A DNA stretch of 64,000 nt, from assembly GCF_013204845.1 (NCBI RefSeq), contig NZ_JABMKY010000006.1:124001-188000 (forward strand). Reading direction: 5' to 3'. A program made the translations under genes and the position numbers. The DNA comes from Paenibacillus qinlingensis (GTDB taxonomy: Bacteria > Bacillota > Bacilli > Paenibacillales > NBRC-103111). Within the stretch, counting starts at the first letter, position 1; each line of letters opens with the position of its first letter. Below, in pieces: positions 27,520 to 37,174 of this stretch. Below the pieces are notes generated by a model. The model was given only the letters and a program-made list of their open reading frames with translations. It had not been told where the DNA came from and did not search any database.

Positions 27520-27734
27520 AATGGCGAGTAGACCTTTAGGTTTACAAGCTTATTTATATGGATGAGTTAAGTGTTGTCATACTAATAACAATTAATTTTT
27601 CTGTTGCATTGGTATATGCTCCTTCTTTTACGTAAGAAATCAGTAACTAAACGCCGTGAGATACCGGTATTTAAAATATATAAGGCAGGATAATTTCGGA
27701 ATTTTGAGCGTAGCAAGACAAAGGAGATGTAATT

Positions 27735-27815
27735 ATGGCTTTGACTCAGAATCAAGTGAAGAGAATGAATTCTTTTCAGCAGGAACGTTTTACAGAAGAT
27801 CAGCTTGACACATGA
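27735..27815 (+). pseudogene. Gene-start relic (26 codons)
   Basis: AAGGAG and an ATG open a frame reading MALTQNQVKRMNSFQQERFT, which stops after 26 codons, exactly where the oppositely oriented arsB fragment begins. It looks like the 5' end of a gene cut off by a rearrangement. Family not recognised. Confidence 0.4.
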
Positions 27816-28154
27816 AATTTTAAACATACGTAAATCCTTAATCGCTTCAGACGGCTTCTTCAACTGCGATAAATCATACTGCTTCGGAATGCTTCGGCGG
27901 TAGAACAAGTAAAGCACGAGAAGGCTGGCCGCAACGGAGAACAAGGTTGGAACGATCGTCCGACTGGCATATTCGACAAAGCCTACGCCAAAGATGTCGA
28001 AAAAGAGGATGTTTACAAGGTTGCTGACCACAAGCAGAAGTGAAGCCGTGTCGGAGATAAAGCCACTTGCCAAGATGAACATGATACTTATAGTGCGTAG
28101 ACTTTTACGTACAATGCTCGTTACCATAAAAGTGCGAATTATAGGGATCGGCAT
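27816..28154 (-). pseudogene. Internal fragment of an ArsB-type arsenite efflux pump
   Basis: About 110 residues match the middle of ArsB: FILASGFISDTASLLLVVSN, LVNILFFDIFGVGFVEYASR, then a membrane helix and RRSIPKQYDLSQLKKPSEAI. The family is normally ~430 residues, so only about a quarter is present. It is bounded by the gene-start relic on one side and the duplicated GH9 leader on the other. Remaining codons down to 27582 are unrelated. No ars operon partner is nearby. Confidence 0.75.
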
Positions 28155-28165
28155 GGCGCAGACGG

Positions 28166-28367
28166 AAAGGAGGTGATCCCATTCTTGGAAATAAGAATGG
28201 ATTCTGTAATTGACTAACGGATTGTCCCTTTGTTTTCCGAGTAGTCAGAATATTCTTTACATTATCTTAACAATTATTACATTCTCTTAACAAAAACGGT
28301 GAGGAAACTCAGATGGTGACCAATTACGCGCGGAAGGTCATTGCCTTCCTGGTCGTAACGATAGGAT
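28166..28367 (+). repeat. Tandem duplication, degenerate first copy of the GH9 leader
   Basis: About 200 bp, including a ribosome-site-rich start, a long untranslated leader and the first ~18 codons of the GH9 gene, are repeated with a 232-233-bp offset. In this copy the signal-peptide codons (ATG GTG ACC AAT TAC ...) run into TAG after the GG of TIG, so it encodes only a truncated leader peptide. It also contains a perfect inverted repeat, CCATTCTT-GGAAAT-AAGAATGG, at 28179-28200. Confidence 0.85.
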
Positions 28368-28397
28368 AGAGCGTTCCCCGATGTCATGTTGAATCAT

Positions 28398-28600
28398 AAA
28401 GGAGGTGATCTCATTATTGGAAATAAGAATGGATTCTGTAATTGACTAACGGATAGTCCCTTTGTTTTCCGAATAGTCAGAATATTTTTTACATTATCTT
28501 AACCATTATTACATTCTCTTAACAAAAACGAGGAGGAAACTCAGGATGTTGACCAATTACGCGCGGAAGGTCCTTGCCTTCCTGGTCGTCACGATTGGAT
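28398..28600 (+). repeat. Tandem duplication, second copy serving the GH9 gene
   Basis: Near-identical to 28166-28367. It supplies the leader, the GAGGAGG ribosome site and the first codons of the intact GH9 gene. The inverted repeat at its left end carries a mismatch here. Confidence 0.85.
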
Positions 28601-31600
28601 TTGGTTTTATTTTTTTCGCCACGTCGGGCAGCACCGCGTCCGCCTTGAAAGAGCGTCCCCCAATCGCGCCGGAAGTGAAGGAGTCTTATGCCGGGGTAAT
28701 CAATGCAGAATGGATGGAGTTTTGCCTAGTAGATACTCCGTATTCCGATGAGAACGTAACGGACACCGACAATTATACGATTACGAGCACGGACGATCCG
28801 GATTTCTCCGGCGGCGTGACGCCGATTCTGGTTCAATACCGGTATTTCCCCGAGCAGGCTCCGTACAATCCGTCCCACAAGGAGAATAAGGGCAAGATTC
28901 AGGTCTTCTATCGTGCTTATCTCAAATTGCCTTCCTCTGTGAAGTTCAAGGAGGGGAACACGTATTCAATCGCCATTAAACCTGCGGTTGCTCAGGTAGA
29001 AGCGTTCCCCTTCAAATTTGACTTGACCAAACCGAATCTTGTGATCCATTCCAATCAGGTAGGCTACCTGTCGGAAGGGAAGAAGATCGCCTATCTGTCT
29101 CTCTGGACTGGTCAGGGAAGCATTGAGTTCGGCGCCTACAAGAAGTTCCATGTGGTGGACAAGACGACTGGAAAAACAGTCTACACTGGATCGGTCACCG
29201 CGCCGTATCCTTTCGTTCTGGAAAGATGGAGCAAAAGCTACATTTACACGCTGGACTTCAGCGCCTTGCAGGCGGAAGGGAACTATGAGCTGTACATTCC
29301 CGGCGTCGGCACATCGTACCCCTTCAAGATCAGCAGCCGGATCTACAAGGACAACATCGCCTACACGGTCACGCGTGCCCTGTTCCATCAGCGCGACGGC
29401 GATCACGGACTCGATAATCCTGCAAATACCCACTGGAACCGCCCGCCTGCGCATCTCGACGATGCGATCGACCAGGCCCTGTACCTCGCAAACGGTAATG
29501 ACGCAAAGAAGGCTAAAGTCGACCTGACCGGCGGACATATGGACGCGGGAGACCGGGGCAAGTACCCCTATAACTCGGCTTATCTCGGCATCGATATGCT
29601 GATGGGTGCCAAGTATTACCCGCAGCAGGTGGAGGCGCTCGGCGAGTCGCTGGAAATTCCGGAATCGAAAAACGGAGCGCCAGATTTCCTGGATGAGCTT
29701 GTCTACGAGCTCGACTGGCTGTATAAAGCGATCACGAAAACCACTACCAACGGCATGCTGGCGAATTATCTCCGGCCGCAGGGCAGCGATCCTAATGTGG
29801 GGTCATACGAGATCGGTCAGCCGCTGACAGGCGCTACGAACCGGATGTTCTACAATGCCACGCAGGGACCGAACAGGGCCGAGACCCTGTTTGCCGCAGG
29901 TGTAATGGCGCAGGCGTACAATACGCCGCTCATGCAGAAGTATTATCCGGATAAGGCCAATGTCTATCTAACTGCCGCCGAAAAAGCCTTCAATGGATTC
30001 GTCCAGTTTGGTGATACGGATGAACACGGCACCTATTACGACCAGACAGATAAGGGAGCGAAAAAATCCTGGTCCAATGAAGTGGTTTTGGCAGCAAGTG
30101 CGCTTATGGTTGCGACGGGCAAACACGAGACCTACATGCCGTATCTCATGGAGCATATGCCGACCAACCTGAAGGACGATACGTACAAGAACATCAAGCT
30201 CTGGGATTGGGTGCTGGACCGGGCGTGGCTCGGGACCTTCGTGTCGCTGTACGAGAATCCATATGTCACGGAGGAGATCAGACAGTGGGCTAAAAGCGGC
30301 ATCATTAATTTCGCGGAATCGGAATTGAAGAACGAGTCGCCGTTCGGCGCTTCCACGCAGGATGACGGATTCAAAGGGGATCAGATCGGCTGGCGGTTCA
30401 CCAGCTCGAACCTGATGCCGCTCGTCGTAGGCTATAAGGTCTCCGCCGATCCGGAGAGGAAAGCGGTCTATATGGATCGTATCCGTAGGACGTGGGACTA
30501 CGAGCTGGGCGGCAATGCCGTCAGCCGGTCGTTCATTACAGGACTGGGCGATCCGCAGAGGTCGCCGCGCTGGTTCGTCCACGAGATCAGCCAGTATCAA
30601 TGGGTAGCTCATAAACAAGCAGAGGCAAATAACGAACAAGGAGGCTGGGTGGAACCGCCGCCAGGGTATCCGAACTCAGATCTGCAGAGTACGCCTTATC
30701 CGTATTGGTTCGACGACCCTTGGAATATGGTCGCGAAGACGAGGATTTTCCCGAACTATAAGGATCATGCCAAGATGTACCGCTACACGGATTCGTGGAA
30801 TGTAATCAATGAGTTCTCAGTCAATATTCTGTCCGCGAACGCCACGTCCATGCTGCCGTTGATTCCGGTGAAGACCCATGCGCTTACCGTGAACCCTGGA
30901 GGGGGCGAGGTGCTTCCGGCGGGCGGCACTTACAGTGAAGGCATGGAACTGAAACTTACGGCGAAGGAGAAAGCCGGACTCAAGTTTTCCGGGTGGAGCG
31001 GGAGCGTAACGGGGGGCAGCAGAACCGTCACCCTTACGATGGATGGGGATAAGAACGTTACCGCCAATTATACGGAGTTACCGGTGAAGACCCTCACGGT
31101 CGACGCGGCTAACGGTACCGTTGCGCAGGAGAACGCAGACGGCAAGTACAGCCAGAACGACGTTGTCACGCTTACCGCGGAGCCGGCGTACGGATACAAA
31201 TTCAAAGAATGGACTGGAGCGGCAACGGGTACCAATCTGACAGTAGACGTCATCATGAACACCGACAAATCCGTCACTGCCCACTTCGATCCGGTGCCCG
31301 AGTACACTCTTTCGGCTGGAGTCTCGGATTCGTTGAAGGGAACGATCAAGGTCAATCCGATCAAAGAGACCTACCTGGAAGGCGACGAGGTCATTCTCAC
31401 AGCCGTCAAAAAATTCGGGTATCGGTTCACCGGCTGGACCGGCCTTGACGGGAACGACAATCCCGCCTTGGTTAAGATGAACGGACACAAAGAGATCACG
31501 GCGAACTTCACGGCCGTGCCCACCTACCCGATTACGTTCATGGCAACGGAGGGCGGCAGTGTCACGTCCGTTGTCGACAAACCGGCGAATGTGCAAGATG

Positions 31601-34359
31601 GAAAATACGAAGAAGGGACACAAGTAACGCTGAAAGTGTCAGCTAAACCAGGCTATCTGTTCACCGGCTGGAGTGGCGATGTCGTCAGTAGCGCGAATCC
31701 TCTCATCTTCACCGTTACCGGCAGCAAAGCGGTTGCGGCCAACTTCAAGCTGGCATACGGACTGATGAGCGTGGATGTCACGCCGGTCGCCGGGCAACCG
31801 GGGGGCACGACGGTAGCGGACAATGTCTATACGCTAACCAGCCACGGCACGAAATTCGGCGTTGCGCCCGACAGCTTCCGGTATCTGCTGCGTGCGGGGC
31901 AGAAAGGTGACACGGTCTTCACCGCCCGACTGGATTCCTTCACCACCGACAATACGGCTGGAGCCGTAGCCGGCATCCAGATGCGCTCGAGTCTGGCGGA
32001 TGATGCCAATTACGCTGCGATTCTGGTGAAGAACGGCAAACTCATCGTCCAGATGAGAAAAGGCGGTCCGTGGTTCGATGTGTTGCCGAAACCGCCGTTT
32101 GTTTACATCGATGCGGCGCAGCCGATCTGGCTGCAGATCAAGCGGACGCTCAACCGGGATATTGAGCTGAGCTGGTCGAGTGACGGTTTGAACTGGAACT
32201 CCTATTACAAGGACACCATCTGGGGATGGGACGGCGCTAACACGGAACTGACGATGGGCCTGTTTACTTCCGCTGGCGAGAACAATACGGGAACCGTAAA
32301 GACGGCGACCGCACAGTTCAGCCAAGTCAACTGGCCGGGCATGCATCATCTTACGGTGAATGCCGGTTCGGGGGGAATGGTGGAAGGTGAATCCGGTCTC
32401 TATAACGCAGGTTCAGAGGTTAAGTTGAGGGCGGTACCGAATGCTGGGTATGCCTTTACCGGCTGGGAAGGAGCTCTGACGGGCAAGGCCAATCCTAATG
32501 TTGTGAAAATGGACGGAAATAAGACCGTCACGGCCACCTTCAGCAAGATGCCTGATATCTGTGAGCTGATTGTGGAGAACGTCACAGGTGGCACCATCGT
32601 GCTTGACCCTCCCGGCGGCAGATACGCACCGAATACAGTGGTCAAGTTGAAGGCGATACCCGACGAAGGGTACAGCTTCGTATCCTGGAGTGGGGATCTG
32701 ATAGGCACGACAGATTCCATCGATCTTCTGATGGATGGACATAAGATGATCTCAGCGAAGTTCGTCCCTTACAAGAACGCTGATATTCTGACCACCCATG
32801 ACGGTAGCACGTCCGAGGACGACAGTGGGATCACGATTCGGGCATCCGGAAACGCCTTGTGGGGAGAAAACGACAGCTTCCGGTATACCTACAAGGACAA
32901 CCTAAGCGGCGATGCCGTTATTGTCGCCAAGGTGACCGAGTTCAACGGAACGGCGAACAATGCGCGGGCAGGCATTATGATCAGGCAGGTAACCGACCTG
33001 CCGAACGATTACCAGGGCATTTTCATCACCAACGAGAAGAAAATACGCAGTCAGTTCCGAATCAACAACAAATGGACGGTTGTCGATTACCCGGCTAACG
33101 GGCAGGTTGCCGACGCCTTGGAACTTCCGGTATGGCTGAAGGTGGAGAAGATCGGCACGCGGCTGACCACATACTCCTCGATGGATGGCGAGAACTGGGT
33201 CCAGAGGGGCTCACAGACGATCGCGTCCATCCAGGGTTCGTTCACCGCGGGTCTGGCCGTTACCGCAGGTCAGGACGGGAAATTCGTCACGGCCAAGTTC
33301 GGTCATGTGGAGTGGCCTACCGTGCCGGCATTTGCGTTAAAGACCGAAGCCGTCAACGGAATTATTTCTGTCAGCCCGTCGGATGCTGCACATCCGTCAG
33401 GCACCGAGGTAACGATGACCGCAATCGCGGATACCGACTACGTCTTCACCGGCTGGAGCGGCGACCTGAGCGGCTTGACCAACCCGGCTACGATTACGAT
33501 GAATGCCGACAAGCTCATTAAGGCCAACTTCAGGAAGAAAACGGACACGTACACCCTGAGCACCATCGCGGAGCATGGCGTCATTACACGGAGCTCTGAG
33601 CAGGAAACGTACAGTCCGGGGACACAAGTCACCTTGACCGTTACACCGCACGAGAATTATGTTTTTATGGGATGGAGCGGCGACTTCGTCAGCACGTCTA
33701 ACCCTCTAACTGTCATTATGGACGGCAACAAGACAATCACCGCAAATTTTGCTTTTGTGCTGAAGCCGGGACAGTATGAGAATGCGGATGTCGGTGGCGC
33801 GGCCGCCGGGGCTACGGTTCATGAGGGAGCGTCCATGAAGGTGACGGGCTCAGGAACGAACGTCTGGGGAATGGGCGACAAGTTCAGGTATGTTTATCAG
33901 AACGTTAAGACCGGTGATGCCACGATCGTCGCCAGAGTCGACGGGATGACCTATTCGGGCAGCGCGCCGCACTCGGACATCAAGATCGGCGTCATGGTCC
34001 GTCAGAGCGAGGCGGCGAATAGTGCCCACCAAGGCATATTTGTTAGCGGAAGAGGCGAGCTTGTAAGCATCAAGCGTGATTTTGCCGGATCATGGTCCCA
34101 GACCATTCCACCCAATGCACCTACCGTTAAGGTTTCAGGCCCCATCTGGTTGAAGGTTGGAAAAGTGGGGAATCATGTGAAAACCTATTCGTCGATCGAC
34201 GGCGCCGAATGGACCGAGCGAAGCTCGCACACCCTAACCTTCACAGTGCCATTTACAATGGGATTGGTCGTATCCGCAGGTGTGGACGGTCAATTTGTCG
34301 AGGGTACCTTTAGCAACATTATGTGGCCGGTTTTACCTACGGAGCTGGATCAACCATAA
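28546..34359 (+). CDS. Secreted multidomain glycoside hydrolase family 9 enzyme
   Basis: Extracellular glucanase-type protein of 1,937 residues. A signal peptide (1-~32) is followed by an N-terminal beta region and an Ig-like CelD_N-type domain (about 160-260). The GH9 (alpha/alpha)6 catalytic part (about 270-775) has the catalytic-aspartate motif DAGDRGKYPY near 334 and the acid Glu in NEFSVN near 755. Then come eight 70-residue Flg_new/InlB-type B repeats (FTGWSGD...MDGNKTITANF) in a 4-2-2 pattern. Each set is followed by a ~190-residue DUF1349-like lectin fold domain. GAGGAGG precedes the ATG. Codon use is clearly GC-richer than the flanking DNA, suggesting recent acquisition. No SLH or dockerin is present, so it is likely free or bound by its repeats. 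Confidence 0.88.
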   Translation: MLTNYARKVLAFLVVTIGFGFIFFATSGSTASALKERPPIAPEVKESYAGVINAEWMEFCLVDTPYSDENVTDTDNYTITSTDDPDFSGGVTPILVQYRYFPEQAPYNPSHKENKGKIQVFYRAYLKLPSSVKFKEGNTYSIAIKPAVAQVEAFPFKFDLTKPNLVIHSNQVGYLSEGKKIAYLSLWTGQGSIEFGAYKKFHVVDKTTGKTVYTGSVTAPYPFVLERWSKSYIYTLDFSALQAEGNYELYIPGVGTSYPFKISSRIYKDNIAYTVTRALFHQRDGDHGLDNPANTHWNRPPAHLDDAIDQALYLANGNDAKKAKVDLTGGHMDAGDRGKYPYNSAYLGIDMLMGAKYYPQQVEALGESLEIPESKNGAPDFLDELVYELDWLYKAITKTTTNGMLANYLRPQGSDPNVGSYEIGQPLTGATNRMFYNATQGPNRAETLFAAGVMAQAYNTPLMQKYYPDKANVYLTAAEKAFNGFVQFGDTDEHGTYYDQTDKGAKKSWSNEVVLAASALMVATGKHETYMPYLMEHMPTNLKDDTYKNIKLWDWVLDRAWLGTFVSLYENPYVTEEIRQWAKSGIINFAESELKNESPFGASTQDDGFKGDQIGWRFTSSNLMPLVVGYKVSADPERKAVYMDRIRRTWDYELGGNAVSRSFITGLGDPQRSPRWFVHEISQYQWVAHKQAEANNEQGGWVEPPPGYPNSDLQSTPYPYWFDDPWNMVAKTRIFPNYKDHAKMYRYTDSWNVINEFSVNILSANATSMLPLIPVKTHALTVNPGGGEVLPAGGTYSEGMELKLTAKEKAGLKFSGWSGSVTGGSRTVTLTMDGDKNVTANYTELPVKTLTVDAANGTVAQENADGKYSQNDVVTLTAEPAYGYKFKEWTGAATGTNLTVDVIMNTDKSVTAHFDPVPEYTLSAGVSDSLKGTIKVNPIKETYLEGDEVILTAVKKFGYRFTGWTGLDGNDNPALVKMNGHKEITANFTAVPTYPITFMATEGGSVTSVVDKPANVQDGKYEEGTQVTLKVSAKPGYLFTGWSGDVVSSANPLIFTVTGSKAVAANFKLAYGLMSVDVTPVAGQPGGTTVADNVYTLTSHGTKFGVAPDSFRYLLRAGQKGDTVFTARLDSFTTDNTAGAVAGIQMRSSLADDANYAAILVKNGKLIVQMRKGGPWFDVLPKPPFVYIDAAQPIWLQIKRTLNRDIELSWSSDGLNWNSYYKDTIWGWDGANTELTMGLFTSAGENNTGTVKTATAQFSQVNWPGMHHLTVNAGSGGMVEGESGLYNAGSEVKLRAVPNAGYAFTGWEGALTGKANPNVVKMDGNKTVTATFSKMPDICELIVENVTGGTIVLDPPGGRYAPNTVVKLKAIPDEGYSFVSWSGDLIGTTDSIDLLMDGHKMISAKFVPYKNADILTTHDGSTSEDDSGITIRASGNALWGENDSFRYTYKDNLSGDAVIVAKVTEFNGTANNARAGIMIRQVTDLPNDYQGIFITNEKKIRSQFRINNKWTVVDYPANGQVADALELPVWLKVEKIGTRLTTYSSMDGENWVQRGSQTIASIQGSFTAGLAVTAGQDGKFVTAKFGHVEWPTVPAFALKTEAVNGIISVSPSDAAHPSGTEVTMTAIADTDYVFTGWSGDLSGLTNPATITMNADKLIKANFRKKTDTYTLSTIAEHGVITRSSEQETYSPGTQVTLTVTPHENYVFMGWSGDFVSTSNPLTVIMDGNKTITANFAFVLKPGQYENADVGGAAAGATVHEGASMKVTGSGTNVWGMGDKFRYVYQNVKTGDATIVARVDGMTYSGSAPHSDIKIGVMVRQSEAANSAHQGIFVSGRGELVSIKRDFAGSWSQTIPPNAPTVKVSGPIWLKVGKVGNHVKTYSSIDGAEWTERSSHTLTFTVPFTMGLVVSAGVDGQFVEGTFSNIMWPVLPTELDQP

Positions 34360-34539
34360 TAACGATACGAGCGAGATTGCTTATATCCTGGAACAAGCTG
34401 CAGGTAGATAAATCGGCGTCTGCAATGGCTCATCGTCAAGTTATCGACACTTGATCCACCGGCTCTGGGAGTCGGTGGGAACGTACAAGGGGCGGGTAAT
34501 CGGTTCCGCCCGGAATGATAAGAAGAACCATGATCCATC

Positions 34540-34676
34540 GAGGCCACTGAAGAACTGGCAAATTTAGATTAAATAATTGCTCGCGTACAAAAAGAAGACA
34601 TCGACCACTTCGGTAGATGTCTTCTTTTTATAAATGAACCCCATTTAAACGAAAAGGCTAGTTCTTCAGTGGCCTC
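34540..34676. mobile_element. Small element with 17-bp terminal inverted repeats (MITE-like or IS end)
   Basis: GAGGCCACTGAAGAACT (34540-34556) recurs in perfect inverse as AGTTCTTCAGTGGCCTC (34660-34676), 137 bp overall, with a terminator hairpin inside. The termini resemble ends of some Paenibacillus insertion sequences (family uncertain). No target-site duplication is evident, and 34360-34539 and 34677-34870 hold no gene I can support. Confidence 0.5.
34592..34630 (+). terminator. Terminator inside the inverted-repeat element
   Basis: AAGAAGACATC (34592-34602) pairs with GATGTCTTCTT (34616-34626), T-run following. It would stop transcription from the GH9 gene. Confidence 0.85.
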
Positions 34677-34875
34677 CTGCTCTCCCATACTCTTTTTCCT
34701 AAGACGATCAACAATTAAAGCAATACTTTTTTTCCGTTATCAAGACCAAAACTTATGAAAATTAAATAAAATAAAGGGTTCTACATATTTTGCAAGACCA
34801 ATACGTGAACCCTTTATGTAGTAAACGACCTAAGAACCTCGATCCTTTATTGAAATATTGATCCTGTTGAATCTC

Positions 34876-36102
34876 TTATCGACGTCCTCGGAAGGTGCGG
34901 CGCAAATCCTCAACCCACTTGTCCGGAATTTCCCAGGGGATGAAGTGTCCACCATGTTCGTGGGCTGTGATGTTGACATGTTTATACCAAGGAGCCCGAT
35001 CGCTGTCGAGAAAATTTGGTACGCGATTTTGGGTCGTGATACCCGGCGGATTTTCGTAGCCTACGAAGGTTATACCGGTTGGTGCCTCAATGACAGGTGA
35101 ACGGCTATGATCCGGTGTCCATGGATAGCGGTTAGCGTTCGCATAGACGCGCATTGAGGTTTCGATAGCGTTGTTGACCCAGAAGATTGTTGCGTGTGTA
35201 AGGATGTCGTCCTTTGTAAAGACATTCTCGACGTTGCCCTTATTGTCACTCCATCTAGCCCATCGTTCCAAGATCCATGCGAGCATTCCAACTGGGGAGT
35301 CGCTCAGTCCGTAGGCGAGTGTGCTGGGATCAAGAACATGAACGGCGAGATGCGATGCGAAACGGCGGTCAAACTCCAAAATCTGTGATCGAATTTTCTC
35401 AGGGATGTTGTCGGGAATGGGACGACCTCCGGAGAGATCCCAAGCGCGATCTCCATTAAACAGGCTCAGTTTTTGAGCAGACCCAATATGTATTGCGTAG
35501 AGCTCGTCACTATATTTGTGTCCCAGTTGACCGGTCACGAGAGCGCCTACATCGCATCCCCCTGCCGCGTATTTCGCATAGCCCAGAGTATCGGTCATGA
35601 GTGTATGCCAGAGATCGGCGATTTTCCAAAAATTCATGTCCGGATTGTTTGGCAGTGGCGTCGAGAATCCAAAGCCAGGAAGTGAGGGCACGATAACGTC
35701 GAATGCTTCAGCCGGATCGCCCCCGAATGCGCCAGGGTCCGCTAGTGGATCAATGACCTTGGACCAATGCCAGAACGTCCAAGGCCAGCCATGGGACAGG
35801 ATCAATGGTACAGGTTTGGGCCCAACGCCAGGTTTACGCATAAAGTGCACAGAAACTCCATCAACATCTACTTTATAGTGCTCGTAGGCGTTGATAGCCT
35901 TCTCGGATTTGCGCCAGTCAAACTCGTTAATCCAATAGTCGACGAGTTCCTCAAGGTAGTTCCGACTAACACCGTAAAACCAGTCATCATTACCGGCATC
36001 GAGAGGCCATCTGGTTGACTTTAAACGATTTTGGAGATCAGCAAGTAACTCATCCGACACGTAGATCGGACTCGGTTCAAGCGCAAAAGGAGCTGTTGTC
36101 AT
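34876..36102 (-). CDS. Epoxide hydrolase (alpha/beta-hydrolase fold)
   Basis: Protein of 408 residues, usual length for bacterial microsomal-type epoxide hydrolases. An N-terminal EHN domain (1-~110) is followed by the alpha/beta-hydrolase core. The oxyanion-hole motif HGWP is at 104-107, nucleophile Asp184 lies in GGCDVGA, and the late catalytic His is in EHGGHF. Members open epoxides to diols in detoxification or catabolism. The ATG at 36102 has AAGGAGGAA about 6 bp upstream. A longer frame begins 60 bp earlier without a site. It is cytosolic. The MarR gene lies 97 bp upstream on the same strand, so MarR control of the hydrolase is likely. Confidence 0.92.
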   Translation of the reverse strand: MTTAPFALEPSPIYVSDELLADLQNRLKSTRWPLDAGNDDWFYGVSRNYLEELVDYWINEFDWRKSEKAINAYEHYKVDVDGVSVHFMRKPGVGPKPVPLILSHGWPWTFWHWSKVIDPLADPGAFGGDPAEAFDVIVPSLPGFGFSTPLPNNPDMNFWKIADLWHTLMTDTLGYAKYAAGGCDVGALVTGQLGHKYSDELYAIHIGSAQKLSLFNGDRAWDLSGGRPIPDNIPEKIRSQILEFDRRFASHLAVHVLDPSTLAYGLSDSPVGMLAWILERWARWSDNKGNVENVFTKDDILTHATIFWVNNAIETSMRVYANANRYPWTPDHSRSPVIEAPTGITFVGYENPPGITTQNRVPNFLDSDRAPWYKHVNITAHEHGGHFIPWEIPDKWVEDLRRTFRGRR

Positions 36103-36199
36103 AAGTGTTCCTCCTTGTAAGATGGAATGTACTTCCTTGTATTCGTTTGTTTTGTCCCTCATTCGGGTATGAATTACGGAAATGTAATCGTGACTGAGA

Positions 36200-36646
36200 C
36201 TACGAATCGGTTCCCAGTTCGACCAGACGTCTCATGGCGGGAATTGCGGAAGTAATTGCCCGTTTTTCCTCCAGAGTGAGCCCTTCACTGAACTTCGAGA
36301 GCTGTGTCATGCGGTCCAAACGACGCGAGTCAATAACATTTACCCCCAGTGCAGTAATATGCACTTGAACGACTCGGCCATCATTTGGATCTGGTCGGCG
36401 CTCGACGAGTCCGTCTCGTTCAAGTCGGGTCACCAACTGTGTGATTGCCGACTGCGTAATTTGCTCATTAGCTGTTAACTCAGTAAGCCGCATGGGACTC
36501 TTGCGAGACAACGTATGCAAGACGGAAAGTGTAGTGAAGCTTAATTTTTCAATTGAAGGCAACCGAATGAAAATCCTCGTTAAATCTTCGAACACCATAG
36601 CGAAGTCGCTAACGTTCAACTCAGTCAGGTTATTTTTAGTTTCCAT
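36200..36646 (-). CDS. MarR-family transcriptional regulator
   Basis: Regulator of 148 residues with the MarR winged helix (LTELTANEQITQSAITQLVT, then RLERDGLVERRPDPNDGR, the wing with the conserved DxR). Members act as ligand-released repressors, often of detoxification genes. It precedes the epoxide hydrolase on the same strand, which suggests an operon responding to an electrophile or phenolic compound. A perfect 12-bp palindrome lies just upstream of the start. Confidence 0.92.
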   Translation of the reverse strand: METKNNLTELNVSDFAMVFEDLTRIFIRLPSIEKLSFTTLSVLHTLSRKSPMRLTELTANEQITQSAITQLVTRLERDGLVERRPDPNDGRVVQVHITALGVNVIDSRRLDRMTQLSKFSEGLTLEEKRAITSAIPAMRRLVELGTDS

Positions 36647-36664
36647 AAAAAAACTATATCACAA

Positions 36665-36676
36665 ACTTATATAAGT
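36665..36676. promoter_or_regulatory. Palindrome ACTTATATAAGT, candidate MarR operator
   Basis: Perfect 12-bp palindrome about 19 bp upstream of the MarR start codon, in an AT-rich promoter zone. Autoregulation is inferred from position. Confidence 0.55.
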
Positions 36677-36842
36677 GTCTAATGTAAATGGTTGACTAAA
36701 ACTCCAACCCAACTTAAAGACGTTGGGTTCACGCCTCGATTTCAACGAAATCATGTTCTCTACTCGTTTCGCTAACCTGCGTTAACTCAATGAAGTTCAA
36801 CTAAATATTTTTGTGAATCGGAGTATAAATCTTTTTCAATTA

Positions 36843-37000
36843 TTATCGTAATTCTTTGTTCACGTTCTCCAGTGCTTTGTTTTTGCGTTTTAACGTTTCG
36901 ATGAGTTCATTCTTATTCGCATCATCCATGTCACACTTAACTTGCTTTGAAGAAGGTACTTGTGATTGTTGAAGGCATTTTTTTGATTTTTTGTGAAATT
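36843..37000 (-). pseudogene. C-terminal fragment of a coiled-coil transposition protein (TnpC/DUF6262-like)
   Basis: The minus strand reads KKCLQQSQVPSSKQVKCDMD, then NKNELIETLKRKNKALENVN to a double stop at 36840-36845. Upstream an out-of-frame LEAISQKI suggests a frameshift. The heptad pattern and ending resemble the small coiled-coil proteins of Tn554-type transposons, but the assignment is tentative. No transposase is adjacent. 36677-36842 and 37001-37174 show no gene. Confidence 0.35.
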
Positions 37001-37174
37001 GCCTCTAATATCTAACTGTTTTTTGTTTTTCAATCCCAGGGATTTGATTTTATATTATTGCCTCTGTTACCTATCTTTTATCACGCGTGGGGAAAAGATT
37101 ATCCGTTCAACCTCTTAAAAGATCTCGTAGCGCTATGCACGAATAGAAAAGCTAATAAAAAGGCTTGATATAGG

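Noticed and set aside
34380..34540. Structured GC-rich stretch after the GH9 gene considered as the 3' end of a group II intron
   Set aside because: The catalytic triad and tetraloop pattern of domain V are not present. No intron-encoded protein is adjacent.
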